Below, one piece after another: positions 15,626 to 25,906 of a DNA stretch of 38,655 bases. The notes under the pieces were generated by a model. It was not told the origin of the DNA. It worked only from the letters and a program-made list of their open reading frames with translations, and searched no databases. Position 1 is the first letter of the stretch; every line of letters starts with the position of its first letter. This DNA comes from an uncultured Legionellales bacterium (lineage in GTDB: Bacteria > Pseudomonadota > Gammaproteobacteria > Eutrophobiales > Eutrophobiaceae): positions 1-38,655 of the forward strand of contig CAJWIE010000003.1 in the NCBI GenBank assembly GCA_913041115.1. Direction: 5' to 3'. The translations under genes were made by a program, and so were the position numbers.

Positions 15626-16306
15626 ATGAGTTTTACTGATACAGCGATGCTTATATTGTCAACAACGTTGACAATTTGCTATCTATCATCATCAATAATT
15701 TTTATCAGAGCGGCACTAATTGTAGTACAGATTGGTTATTTTTTTCTTGCAATACATACAGGACTCGACCAACCAGGGATGACTGCAATATTAATTCTAA
15801 GTATAACTAATAGCCTTATAAATGGTTTTAAAATTGCACAGTATTATTACGAAAATTCAATTCTTTGCTTACCAAAAGATTTACATAGTCTCTATCAAGA
15901 TGAATTTCATCTTTTTTCACCAAAAGAATTTAAGATTTTTTTTCAACACGCGGCTCAAGAGGAACGTAGTGGCGAATTGATAAGCGCTAATCAAACTTTT
16001 AAAAATTTAATGTTTGTTCTTGAAGGATCACCAATTATCCGACTTAAGAAAGGAAAGGAGATTCAGTTAACAAAACGAGTCTGGTTAGGCGAGATGAGTT
16101 TCTTGCGTGGAGAAGTAACTTCCGCAGATGTTCTTACTGAGCCATCAGAAAAGGTAAAATTATTAATCTGGAGTAAGTACGATATTGAGGAACTTCAAGA
16201 GAAACAACCGATTGTTATTGAAAAATTGAAATATATTATTGCAAATAGCCTTGCTGAAAAAATTAGATATTCAAATATACTAATTGAAAGTACGTTTTTT
16301 AGGTAA
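15626..16306 (+). CDS. Membrane protein with Popeye-like / cyclic-nucleotide-binding-like domain
   Basis: 226 aa; about three hydrophobic N-terminal helices, then a soluble domain LHSLYQDEFHLFSPKEFKIFFQHAAQEERSGELISANQTFKNLMFVLEGSPIIRLKKGKEIQLTKRVWLGEMSFLRGE...LLIWSKYDIEELQEKQPIVIEKLKYIIANSLAEKIRYSN. Confidence 0.65.
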   Translation: MSFTDTAMLILSTTLTICYLSSSIIFIRAALIVVQIGYFFLAIHTGLDQPGMTAILILSITNSLINGFKIAQYYYENSILCLPKDLHSLYQDEFHLFSPKEFKIFFQHAAQEERSGELISANQTFKNLMFVLEGSPIIRLKKGKEIQLTKRVWLGEMSFLRGEVTSADVLTEPSEKVKLLIWSKYDIEELQEKQPIVIEKLKYIIANSLAEKIRYSNILIESTFFR

Positions 16307-16308
16307 AA

Positions 16309-17619
16309 TTATTTTTTTATTTTTTCTCCCCATAATTTAGAGTTTTCAAGTAATTCCTCATGTTTGAGGGTTGTTAATTCCCTGTTCTCAAGTAATCTTT
16401 TTCCTGCGACCCAGACATCACTTATTTGACGACGGTCAGCAGCATAAATAATTTGTGATAGAGGCTCGTAAAGCGGGATAGTTTCTATTTGATTAAGATC
16501 AATCGCAACAACATCCGCCTGCTTTCCTTTCTTTAGTGAGCCAATTGACTCACTCATGCCAAGTGCTTTTGCTCCATTTAGTGTTGCCATTCTTAATGTT
16601 GTATGCGCGTCACTACAAGCGCAATCGTTGTTAACCCCTTTAGCTAACAATGCTGTTATATGCATTTCTCCAAGCATATCTAAGTCATTGTTACTTGCCG
16701 CACCATCTGTACCAATACAAACATTAATATTATTTTTTTGTAATTTTCCAACAGGACAAAAACCACTTGCCAATTTTAAATTAGATTCAGGGCAGTGTAC
16801 TACACTAACCCTAGTTTTCTTTATTTCATCGATTTCATTCTGTTCTAACTGTGTCATATGTACCGCAATTAAACGTGAACTCAATAATCCTAGATCTGAT
16901 AAACGTTCAAGAGGTCGTTTCCCATATTGATTGATACTTTGTTCAATTTCATCACTGGTTTCATGGATATGCATATGAATGGGAATATCAAGTTCTTCAG
17001 CGAGTACCGCTATTCTTTTTAGTGAGTCATCTGAAACAGTGTAGGGCGCATGGGGAGCAAATGCAGTACTAATAAGCGGGTTATGTTTGAAGGTATCATG
17101 AATAAATTCACCCTTAGTTAAATATTCATCGCTATTACTTGCCCATGAAGTTGGAAGATCTATGACAATAAGACCAATAACAACACGCATTCCAATATTT
17201 ACACAAACTTCAGCAGTGTTATCCGAAAAAAAATACATATCATTAAAACAGGTTGTTCCACTACGAATCATCTCTGCTACCGCAAGTTTAGTTCCATCCT
17301 TAACAAACTTGGGGCTAATCCATTTTTTCTCAGCAGGCCAAATATGATTGTTAAGCCAATCCATTAATGGTAAATCATTTGCTAATCCACGAAATAACGA
17401 CATTGCAGCGTGTGTGTGAGCATTTACTAGACCAGGGATTAAAGCATGATTTTCTAGAGTTAATTCCTCTTTTGCTGTAAATTTTTTTTTAGCATCTTTA
17501 GAGCTTAATAGGGCTACTATTTTGTCGTTTTTGACAGCAAGCGCGTAGTTTTCATACACCGTATTTTTTGGCTCAACGGGTATTATCCACCTAGCATGTA
17601 CTAAAGTATCAACATTCAT
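16309..17619 (-). CDS. mtaD: TRZ/ATZ-family amidohydrolase; 5'-methylthioadenosine/S-adenosylhomocysteine deaminase
   Basis: 436 aa; LVNAHTHAAMSLFRGLANDLPLMDWLNNHIWPAE, GTTCFNDMYFF, IHMHIHETSDEIEQS, CIGTDGAASNNDLDM; divergent from mtnA. Confidence 0.88.
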   Translation of the reverse strand: MNVDTLVHARWIIPVEPKNTVYENYALAVKNDKIVALLSSKDAKKKFTAKEELTLENHALIPGLVNAHTHAAMSLFRGLANDLPLMDWLNNHIWPAEKKWISPKFVKDGTKLAVAEMIRSGTTCFNDMYFFSDNTAEVCVNIGMRVVIGLIVIDLPTSWASNSDEYLTKGEFIHDTFKHNPLISTAFAPHAPYTVSDDSLKRIAVLAEELDIPIHMHIHETSDEIEQSINQYGKRPLERLSDLGLLSSRLIAVHMTQLEQNEIDEIKKTRVSVVHCPESNLKLASGFCPVGKLQKNNINVCIGTDGAASNNDLDMLGEMHITALLAKGVNNDCACSDAHTTLRMATLNGAKALGMSESIGSLKKGKQADVVAIDLNQIETIPLYEPLSQIIYAADRRQISDVWVAGKRLLENRELTTLKHEELLENSKLWGEKIKK

Positions 17620-17683
17620 TTTGACAACATAACCTAATTATTCTTAAATGCTATGATAATTCATCCAACATAAAAAAACGCTA

Positions 17684-18739
17684 TTGAAAAACAAAAAATC
17701 ACAGCTACAGGCAGAAAGTTTTTATGCGGTTAAATGGAACGCAGGAGTCTTAACGCTATTAGATCAGAGAAAATTGCCAAATGAAGTAATTTATCATGAC
17801 TATGGTTCAGCACTAGGTGTTGCTGATGCAATTAGCAAAATGGTAGTTAGAGGTGCTCCAGCGATTGGAATTGCTGCGGCATATGCCGTTGTATTGGCTG
17901 CTCGTTCAGCTTATCAAGATTCATCCAGTAATTGGCGTAATAATATAGAGGAAGTTCTTGACGTTCTATCTACAGCCAGACCAACTGCAGTTAATTTAAA
18001 TTGGGCGATTTCTAAAATGCGTGAAAAATTTGAAACAATCAAAGGTAACCCCGAAACTGATCTATTAAATCTAGCTATTAAAATACATCACGACGATATT
18101 GTCGCTAATTATGAGATGGGACGTCTCGGCGCAGAATTAATTGAGCCTGATAGTAAAGTTATCACTCATTGTAATGCTGGTGCCTTAGCAACAGGTGGGT
18201 ATGGAACAGCATTAGGAGTGATAAGAACAGCTTATAAACAAGGACTATTAAAAAAAGTCTATGCTTCCGAAACACGCCCATGGTATCAAGGTGCTCGATT
18301 AACAAGCTGGGAATTAAAACAAGACAATATTCCGGTGAGTTTATTAATTGATTCAGCAGTATCTAATCTAATGAAAATGGAAAAAATTTCTTGGTTAATC
18401 GTTGGCGCAGATCGTATTGCCGCTAATGGTGATATTGCAAACAAAATTGGTACCTATTCACATATAGTTTCAGCAAAATACCACAACGTGAAAGTTATGG
18501 TAGTGGCACCCTCATCCACTATCGATATGAAAATAGATTCGGGGGGGAAAATAACTATTGAAGATCGTCCAACAGAAGAAGTAACGCATTTTTATAGCGC
18601 AAAAACGTCTTCAAATTCTATTAAAATACTTAATCCAGCGTTCGATATTACTCCTGTATCTTTGATTGATTATGTAGTCACGGAGAAGGGAATTATTCAT
18701 AACCCTGACGCAAAAAAAATGCTTACGATTTTCGGTTAA
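17684..18739 (+). CDS. mtnA: Methylthioribose-1-phosphate isomerase
   Basis: MVVRGAPAIGIAAAYAVVLA, RPTAVNLNWAI, THCNAGALATGGYGTALGVIR, ASETRPWYQGARLTSWEL, VGADRIAANGDIANKIGTY; probable TTG start. Confidence 0.95.
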   Translation: MKNKKSQLQAESFYAVKWNAGVLTLLDQRKLPNEVIYHDYGSALGVADAISKMVVRGAPAIGIAAAYAVVLAARSAYQDSSSNWRNNIEEVLDVLSTARPTAVNLNWAISKMREKFETIKGNPETDLLNLAIKIHHDDIVANYEMGRLGAELIEPDSKVITHCNAGALATGGYGTALGVIRTAYKQGLLKKVYASETRPWYQGARLTSWELKQDNIPVSLLIDSAVSNLMKMEKISWLIVGADRIAANGDIANKIGTYSHIVSAKYHNVKVMVVAPSSTIDMKIDSGGKITIEDRPTEEVTHFYSAKTSSNSIKILNPAFDITPVSLIDYVVTEKGIIHNPDAKKMLTIFG

Positions 18740-18867
18740 ACTTTTATAAAATCAGGTAGTTAAATCTAAGAATTTAGTAGGGGAAAGTACCATATTATGG
18801 TAAAATTTGTTCCCTAAAAATTACTACAAAAATAAGGATTTTTTGTTCTTTTCTCAGTAGAAAATCT

Positions 18868-21414
18868 ATGCCCGAATCTGATTTCGCGAAAGTACTATCA
18901 CCAGTCAATATAGAAGACGAAATGCGGCAATCCTATATGGAATACGCAATGAGTGTGATTGTTGGCCGAGCGTTACCAGATGTTCGAGATGGTCTTAAAC
19001 CTGTTCATCGAAGAGTTTTATTCGCCATGAAAGAGATGGGCAATGATTGGAATAAGGCTTACAAAAAATCGGCACGAGTTGTTGGTGATGTTATTGGCAA
19101 ATACCACCCTCATGGCGATACTGCCGTTTACGACACGATAGTTCGAATGGCGCAATCATTTTCTCTAAGATACATGCTTGTAGACGGACAAGGTAACTTT
19201 GGATCTGTCGATGGTGATGCACCTGCAGCAATGAGATATACCGAGGTTCGGATGTCACGTGTTGCGCATGAAATTTTAGAAGATATTGATAAGGAGACAG
19301 TCGAGTTTGCAGCAAATTACGATGGCTCTGAACATGAACCCATTGTTTTACCGACACGAATTCCAAATCTACTTATTAATGGTTCAAGTGGTATTGCTGT
19401 TGGTATGGCAACCAACATACCTCCGCATAATTTGTCTGAAGTTATAGATGCTTGTTTGGCACTGATTAAAACTCCAGAGCTCGAAATTTCAGATCTAATG
19501 AAGCATATTCCTGGACCTGATTTTCCAACAGCTGGAATAATTAACGGTTCATCGGGAATCAGAGATGCTTATGAAACTGGGCGAGGTCGTATAGAGGTCC
19601 GTGCTAGAAGTAAAATTGAAGAGCATGAATCAGGAAATAAAATTGTTATTACCGAACTTCCATATCAGGTCAATAAAGCAAGATTATTAGAGAAGATAGC
19701 AGATCTGGTTAAAAACAAGAAAATTACAGGAATACGTGAGCTACGTGATGAATCAGATAGAGAAGGTATGCGTGTTGTAGTTGAGCTACGCCGCGGCGAA
19801 GTTGCCAAGGTTATATTAAATAACTTATATAAACATACTCAGATGCAGTCAGCCTTTAGTGTTAATGCTGTAGCCTTAGCTGACAACAAACCACAAGCAA
19901 ATTTAAATTTAAAACAATTATTAGAGGCTTTTATTAGCCATCGTCGAGAAATTGTTACAAGAAGGACTATTTTTGAGTTACGCAAGGCACGTGCTCGTGC
20001 CCATATTTTAGAAGGTCTAGCAGTCGCTTTGGCAAATATTGATCCTGTTATTGTGTTAATTAAAAAATCTCCAAGCCCAGCAGAAGCTAAAGCACAGTTA
20101 CTTAAAGGAATTTGGGAATCAAGTGTTGTTGTAGAAATGATAAAAGATGCTGATTCGGAAATTTCGAGACCTGATAATTTACAGCACGAATTTGGATTAC
20201 ACGATGATGGATACAGGCTATCTCCTGAACAAGCTCAGGCAATTCTTGAGTTACGCTTGCAAAAATTAACTGGTCTTGAAAAGGATAAAATACTAAAAGA
20301 GTATAATGATTTATTAAAAATGATTGTTGACTTATTAGATATTCTTTCACGCCCTCAAAGATTAATGAGCGTTATACATGATGAATTAAAAGATATAAAA
20401 GATCGATATGGCGATGAACGCAGGACAGAGATTGTTCAAACACAGAAAGATTTAAGTATGGAAGACTTAATTACAGAGGAAGACGTTGTTGTTACATTAT
20501 CTCATGCAGGCTATGCAAAATCACAACCGGTTAGTACATATCGGTCACAACGACGAGGAGGTAGAGGTAAAGCCGCAACTTCTGTCAAAGATCAGGATTT
20601 TATCGATAAACTATTTATCGCTAGTACCCATGACACATTATTATGTTTTTCAAGTCGAGGTAAACTTTACTGGCTTAAAGTATATGAGTTACCACAGGCA
20701 AGCAGGACTGCTCGCGGCAAACCCATAATTAATTTATTACCACTAAGGGAGGGTGAACAAATTAATGCAGTATTGCCAATAAGAGATTATACCAAAGATA
20801 AGTTTGTATTTATGTCAACTGCAGATGGAACTGTTAAAAAAACGTCATTAATTGAATTCTCTCGCCCTAGACCGAGCGGTATACGTGCAATTGAACTTGT
20901 GGATGGGAATAAATTAATAGGTGTTGAGCTTACTGACGGTAAACGCGACATTATGTTATTCAGCGATGCTGGCAAAGTTGTTCGTTTCCCTGAATCTCAC
21001 GTTCGATCAATGGGTAGATCCGCTAAGGGAGTGCGCGGAATTCGTCTAACTAAAGAGCAAAAGGCAATTTCACTCATTATCGTGGATAGTAAAGATACAA
21101 TGACAGTCTTAACCGCTACTCAGAATGGTTATGGTAAACGAACAAGTATTGAGGATTACCCACAGAAATCACGAGGTGGGGTCGGGGTAATCTCAATACA
21201 GGTTACAAAACGAAATGGTCCCGTTGTTAGTGCGGTTGCTGTCAAAGATGATGATGAAATCATGTTAATAAGTGACCAAGGAACGTTAATTAGAACACCG
21301 GTTAAAGATATTTCTGTATTCGGACGTAATACACAGGGAGTTAGATTGGTAAATCTTAATGAACTTGAACAGTTAGCGAGCATCGAACGTATAATTGAAT
21401 ATACTGACAATTAG
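18868..21414 (+). CDS. gyrA: DNA gyrase subunit A
   Basis: 848 aa; [42 protein letters not shown], GyrA-box QRRGGRGK, C-terminal beta-pinwheel repeats. Confidence 0.99.
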   Translation: MPESDFAKVLSPVNIEDEMRQSYMEYAMSVIVGRALPDVRDGLKPVHRRVLFAMKEMGNDWNKAYKKSARVVGDVIGKYHPHGDTAVYDTIVRMAQSFSLRYMLVDGQGNFGSVDGDAPAAMRYTEVRMSRVAHEILEDIDKETVEFAANYDGSEHEPIVLPTRIPNLLINGSSGIAVGMATNIPPHNLSEVIDACLALIKTPELEISDLMKHIPGPDFPTAGIINGSSGIRDAYETGRGRIEVRARSKIEEHESGNKIVITELPYQVNKARLLEKIADLVKNKKITGIRELRDESDREGMRVVVELRRGEVAKVILNNLYKHTQMQSAFSVNAVALADNKPQANLNLKQLLEAFISHRREIVTRRTIFELRKARARAHILEGLAVALANIDPVIVLIKKSPSPAEAKAQLLKGIWESSVVVEMIKDADSEISRPDNLQHEFGLHDDGYRLSPEQAQAILELRLQKLTGLEKDKILKEYNDLLKMIVDLLDILSRPQRLMSVIHDELKDIKDRYGDERRTEIVQTQKDLSMEDLITEEDVVVTLSHAGYAKSQPVSTYRSQRRGGRGKAATSVKDQDFIDKLFIASTHDTLLCFSSRGKLYWLKVYELPQASRTARGKPIINLLPLREGEQINAVLPIRDYTKDKFVFMSTADGTVKKTSLIEFSRPRPSGIRAIELVDGNKLIGVELTDGKRDIMLFSDAGKVVRFPESHVRSMGRSAKGVRGIRLTKEQKAISLIIVDSKDTMTVLTATQNGYGKRTSIEDYPQKSRGGVGVISIQVTKRNGPVVSAVAVKDDDEIMLISDQGTLIRTPVKDISVFGRNTQGVRLVNLNELEQLASIERIIEYTDN

Positions 21415-21463
21415 GAGTTATGTTGAAAATTGATTAACTATTTTAAAGAAAATTTAATTTCTT

Positions 21464-22549
21464 ATGAATGAAAAAGAGAAGTTAGAAAAAATACGGAATG
21501 ATATCGATTCTTTAGACAAGCAAATACTTGATCTTATTAGTAATCGTGCTCGTTTAGCACAAGAAATTGCTAAAATTAAAATGAATTCATCAGAAACTCT
21601 TGAATTTTATCGTCCAGAACGAGAAGCGCAAATCTTGAGAAAAATAATCGAACATAACAGTGGACCACTATCAGAAGAGGAGATGGTGCGGTTATTTAGA
21701 GAGATTATGTCAGCGTGTCTGGCTTTAGAGCAAGTTTTAGATATTGCTTATTTAGGACCCGAAGGAACATTTACACAATCCGCGGCATTAAAACATTTTG
21801 GCCACTCTGTTAACACAACGGCATTTGGAACTATTGACCAAGTATTTCGAGAAGTTGAGTCAAATGCCTCACATTATGGTGTCGTTCCTATTGAGAATTC
21901 TATTGAGGGAGTTGTAAATCATACATTGGATATGCTGAATCATTCAAGCTTGATGGTTTGTGGTGAAGTTGAATTAAGAATTCATCATCATTTACTAAGT
22001 AAAACTGAAAAGCTTGATGAATTAACACAGGTTTTTTCACATCAACAGTCATTTGCTCAATGTCGAGAGTGGTTAGATACATATTTAGTTAATGTCGAAC
22101 GTGTAGCAGTTGCTAGTAATGGTGAAGCTGCAGACATTGCTAGCAAAAATAATCAGAGCGCTGCTATCGCAAGCGATGCAGCAAGTGAGTTATATAGATT
22201 AAATAAACTTGCAACTAATATTGAGGATGAGCCGGATAATACAACTCGTTTTTTAGTTATAGGTAGAACCATGTGTCCAAAATCTCAAAATGACAAAACT
22301 TCTTTGATTTTCTCTGCTGCTAATAAACCTGGCGCTTTACACAAGATGCTCGGTTGTTTTGCAAAAAATAGCGTCAGCATGACTCGGATTGAATCCAGAC
22401 CATCTAGACGTGAAATGTGGGATTATGTTTTTTTTGTTGATATTGAAGGCCACGCTGAAGATGATTCAGTTAAAAAAGCATTAATTGAGCTTGAAGAATA
22501 CGCTGCAATGGTTAGATTATTAGGCTCATACCCAAGAGCTGTTTTGTAG
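21464..22549 (+). CDS. pheA: Chorismate mutase / prephenate dehydratase (P-protein)
   Basis: 361 aa; AroQ-type mutase N-term, IAYLGPEGTFTQSAALKHFG, PIENSIEGVVNHTLD, NTTRFLVIG, ACT domain with ESRPSR. Confidence 0.97.
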   Translation: MNEKEKLEKIRNDIDSLDKQILDLISNRARLAQEIAKIKMNSSETLEFYRPEREAQILRKIIEHNSGPLSEEEMVRLFREIMSACLALEQVLDIAYLGPEGTFTQSAALKHFGHSVNTTAFGTIDQVFREVESNASHYGVVPIENSIEGVVNHTLDMLNHSSLMVCGEVELRIHHHLLSKTEKLDELTQVFSHQQSFAQCREWLDTYLVNVERVAVASNGEAADIASKNNQSAAIASDAASELYRLNKLATNIEDEPDNTTRFLVIGRTMCPKSQNDKTSLIFSAANKPGALHKMLGCFAKNSVSMTRIESRPSRREMWDYVFFVDIEGHAEDDSVKKALIELEEYAAMVRLLGSYPRAVL

Positions 22550-22557
22550 GATTTATC

Positions 22558-23661
22558 GTGTCTTGTGATTTGTTTTCACTCGCAACCCCAGGTGTTTTTG
22601 GGCTCGAACCATATCGTCCAGGAAAATCAATTGAAGAATTGCAACGTGAGCTTGGTCTTGAAGAAGTTATTAAACTTGCTTCTAATGAAAACCCTTTAGG
22701 GCCAAGCCAGAATGTTTTAAATGTCATTGGTTCAATAAAGGATTTATCTCGATACCCAGATGGCAATGGTTTTAATTTAAAGAAGAAGCTTGCGGAGAAA
22801 CACAGCGTTGATATCGAAAGCATTACTTTAGGAAATGGTTCTAATGATATTCTTGAAATGGCAACACGTGTATTTGTCACAGATCAACATGAAGTTATTT
22901 ATTCCAAGCATTCTTTTGCTGTTTATCCATTAGTTACTCAGGCTGTTGGCGCAAAGCATGTTGTAACTCCAGCAAATGACTGGGGACATGATTTAGATGC
23001 GATGTTAAATTCAGTCAATGACCGCACACGTTTAATGTTTATCGCGAATCCAAATAATCCTACGGGAACATGGGTTGATAAAAATAATCTAAGAAGTTTA
23101 CTGGAACAGATTCCCGGACATGTAATTGTATTGGTTGACGAAGCATATTTTGAATATGCAAGCACAGAAGAACAATACCCTGATTGTAGTTCTTGGATAA
23201 ATGATTTTAATAATTTAATTGTTACTCGTACTTTTTCAAAAGCGTATGGGTTGGCAGCTTTACGTATTGGGTATTCTTTATCACATCCAGATATAGCTAA
23301 TTTGTTGAATCGCGTCCGACAGCCATTTAATAATAATAGTCTTGCTTTAGTTGCAGCAGATGTAGCATTACAAGACTTAGAGCACATTAAGAATAGCGTG
23401 AAACTAAATCAACTTGGGATGCATCAATTGACGCAAGCTTTTTGTAATATGGGGCTGGACTATATTTCCTCAAAAGGAAATTTTGTATGTGTAAATTTTA
23501 AACAACCTGCAATTGAAATATATGAGAATTTATTAAAAGCAGGTGTTATTGTTCGACCTATTTCTGATTATGGTATGCCAAATCATTTACGTATTACAAT
23601 TGGACTAGAATGTGAAAATACCAAATTTATTAAAGGGCTTGAGAAAATAATGGTGAAGTAA
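22558..23661 (+). CDS. hisC: Histidinol-phosphate / aromatic aminotransferase
   Basis: 367 aa; KLASNENPLGPS, FIANPNNPTGTW, VLVDEAYFEYA, TRTFSKAYGLAALRIGY; located in the pheA-tyrA cluster. Confidence 0.93.
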   Translation: MSCDLFSLATPGVFGLEPYRPGKSIEELQRELGLEEVIKLASNENPLGPSQNVLNVIGSIKDLSRYPDGNGFNLKKKLAEKHSVDIESITLGNGSNDILEMATRVFVTDQHEVIYSKHSFAVYPLVTQAVGAKHVVTPANDWGHDLDAMLNSVNDRTRLMFIANPNNPTGTWVDKNNLRSLLEQIPGHVIVLVDEAYFEYASTEEQYPDCSSWINDFNNLIVTRTFSKAYGLAALRIGYSLSHPDIANLLNRVRQPFNNNSLALVAADVALQDLEHIKNSVKLNQLGMHQLTQAFCNMGLDYISSKGNFVCVNFKQPAIEIYENLLKAGVIVRPISDYGMPNHLRITIGLECENTKFIKGLEKIMVK

Positions 23662-23691
23662 CCATTATCGTAATGTATATAATTTCACCTT

Positions 23692-24561
23692 ATGTTAATC
23701 AATAATTTGTCAATCATTGGTGTTGGGCTAATTGGGGGCTCACTTGCTCGTGCGTTACGAAAAGCTAAGCTTGTTGGTAGGGTTACAGGGTGTAATCGTT
23801 CAGAGGAAACTTTAAAAAAGGCAGTTGAATTAGATGTTATCGATGATTATTTTTTGAATATATCTGAGGCAGTAAGAGATGCCGATGTTATTATTATAGG
23901 TACACCGTTATCCGTGTCAGAAAAAGTGTTACCAAAATTAGCTGATTCAATGATGGTAAATGCTATTTTGACAGATGTTGGTAGCGTAAAAGGGGGTATT
24001 ATTAATGCCGCTAGAGAAACATTGGCTGAGAAATTTCCTAATTTTGTTCCTGGCCATCCAATAGCAGGAACTGAAAAGAATGGAGTTGAGGCATCATATG
24101 AAGATTTGTTCGTTAATCATCGTGTCATATTAACTCCTTTGAAAGAAACTTCACCAAATGCACATAAACTTGTTACACAGATGTGGGAATCTGTTGGTGC
24201 TGAAGTTGTTAATTTGGATGTTAAGCATCATGATGAAGTTCTAGCAGCAACAAGCCATTTGCCACATATGCTTGCTTATGCTTTGGTTGATTGTCTTGCT
24301 GGTATGCAGGAGCGTGATGAGATTTTTAAGTATGCAGCGGGAGGTTTTGCTGATTTTACTCGAATTGCTTCTAGCAGCCCAGAAATGTGGCATGATATTT
24401 GTTTTTCAAATAGAGAGGCATTAATTAGAACATTAGAAATGTTTTCATCTCATATTGACGATATAAAGTTAGCGATTGAAAAATCAGAAAGTGATGAATT
24501 GCTAAAAATTTTTAGGCGAGCGAAAGAAGTAAGAGATAAATTTAACAAAGAAAAAAAATGA
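23692..24561 (+). CDS. tyrA: Prephenate (arogenate) dehydrogenase
   Basis: 289 aa; LSIIGVGLIGGSLARALRK Rossmann, DVGSVKGGII, PGHPIAGTEKNGVEAS, TSHLPHMLAYALVD. Confidence 0.95.
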   Translation: MLINNLSIIGVGLIGGSLARALRKAKLVGRVTGCNRSEETLKKAVELDVIDDYFLNISEAVRDADVIIIGTPLSVSEKVLPKLADSMMVNAILTDVGSVKGGIINAARETLAEKFPNFVPGHPIAGTEKNGVEASYEDLFVNHRVILTPLKETSPNAHKLVTQMWESVGAEVVNLDVKHHDEVLAATSHLPHMLAYALVDCLAGMQERDEIFKYAAGGFADFTRIASSSPEMWHDICFSNREALIRTLEMFSSHIDDIKLAIEKSESDELLKIFRRAKEVRDKFNKEKK

Positions 24562-24592
24562 TAGAAATTGTAATCAATTATTAAATATTGAA

Positions 24593-25906
24593 ATGAGTTT
24601 AAACGGTAATATCAATTTTTGTATCAAACCAAGTCATTCTATCATAGGTAAAACATGCATTCCCGGGGATAAATCAATATCTCATCGCGCTATTATTTTT
24701 GCCGCCATTGCAGAAGGCGAATCAAGGATCAAGAATTTTTTACAGGGAGAGGACACATTAGCGACTATTAGGGTTTTTCAAGAGATGGGAGTAAGTATTA
24801 AAAATAACGGTGATTATGTTTTAGTGCAGGGCGTTGGACTTTATGGCCTGCATGCTAAAAATCCAACGTTAAATTTTGGTAATTCTGGAACATCTGCAAG
24901 ATTACTTGCGGGTTTATTATCAGCTCAGAAATTTAGTTCTCAGTTAATTGGGGATGAATCTCTAATGAAGAGACCAATGATTCGTGTTGTTAACCCATTA
25001 AAAAAAATGAATGCTAAAATTAGTTGCAGCAAACAAGGAACACTTCCAATTAAAATTAAAGGAGGACAAAATATAAAAGGTATGTGTTATGAATTGCCAG
25101 TTTTAAGCGCCCAATTAAAATCTTGTTTGTTGATAGCAGGACTTTATGCAGAAGGAGAAACAGAGATTATAGAAAATACAGCAACTAGAGATCATACTGA
25201 AAGAATGCTTGCTAATTTTTCTCATCCTGTCGCAAAAAAGAATAGCAAAATTTCTATTAAAAAAGCAAAAAGATTAATCGGTTGCGAAATTACTGTACCA
25301 GGAGATTTTTCTTCTGCAGCTTATTTTATTGTAGCAGCAACATTGGCATCAAATTCCAATGTAACACTAGAAAATGTTGGTGTAAATCCAACACGTAATG
25401 CCATGATAAAAATAATGAAGCTAATGGGCGCTGATATAGAGTTGCAAAATGAAAGATTAGAATCTGGGGAGCCAATTGCAACAATAAATATAAAAAGTAG
25501 TGAATTAGTGGGCATTGATATTCCCGAAGAATTAGTTTCAGTTGCAATAGATGAGCTTCCAATTATTTTAGTAGCCGCTGCTTCTGCCAAAGGTACAACG
25601 AGATTATCTGGTGCGGCTGAACTACGCGTTAAGGAAAGTGATAGGATTCAATCAATGCTGGATGGTTTTGTTGTTTTAGGTATAAAAGCAGAAGCTTTAG
25701 ATGACGGTATGATTGTTGAAGGTGGAAAGTTTAATGGTGGTTCAATAAATAGTTATGGCGATCATCGTATTGCAATGGCTTTTTCTATCGCGGGTGTAAT
25801 AGCAAAAAAACCTATAATTATTAATAATTGTAATAATGTAGCAACATCATTTCCGGAATTTGTTGAAACTGGAAAGAATTTAGGCATCAATATAGATTAT
25901 GTCTAA
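24593..25906 (+). CDS. aroA: 3-phosphoshikimate 1-carboxyvinyltransferase (EPSP synthase)
   Basis: 437 aa; PGDKSISHRAIIFAAIAEG, LNFGNSGTSARLLAGLLSAQ, MKRPMIRVVNPL, ELRVKESDRI, YGDHRIAMAF. Confidence 0.97.
   Translation: MSLNGNINFCIKPSHSIIGKTCIPGDKSISHRAIIFAAIAEGESRIKNFLQGEDTLATIRVFQEMGVSIKNNGDYVLVQGVGLYGLHAKNPTLNFGNSGTSARLLAGLLSAQKFSSQLIGDESLMKRPMIRVVNPLKKMNAKISCSKQGTLPIKIKGGQNIKGMCYELPVLSAQLKSCLLIAGLYAEGETEIIENTATRDHTERMLANFSHPVAKKNSKISIKKAKRLIGCEITVPGDFSSAAYFIVAATLASNSNVTLENVGVNPTRNAMIKIMKLMGADIELQNERLESGEPIATINIKSSELVGIDIPEELVSVAIDELPIILVAAASAKGTTRLSGAAELRVKESDRIQSMLDGFVVLGIKAEALDDGMIVEGGKFNGGSINSYGDHRIAMAFSIAGVIAKKPIIINNCNNVATSFPEFVETGKNLGINIDYV

Noticed and set aside
19114-19140. Thr at the GyrA position equivalent to E. 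coli Ser83 ([10 protein letters not shown]) as a quinolone-resistance mutation
   Set aside because: Thr is a normal wild-type residue at this position in other gammaproteobacteria such as Pseudomonas, and the Asp87-equivalent is intact.
24593-25906. Glyphosate-insensitive EPSP synthase
   Set aside because: The motif is GNSGTSARLL with Gly retained at the key position rather than the CP4-type Ala (GNAATGCR); insensitivity is not supported by sequence alone.
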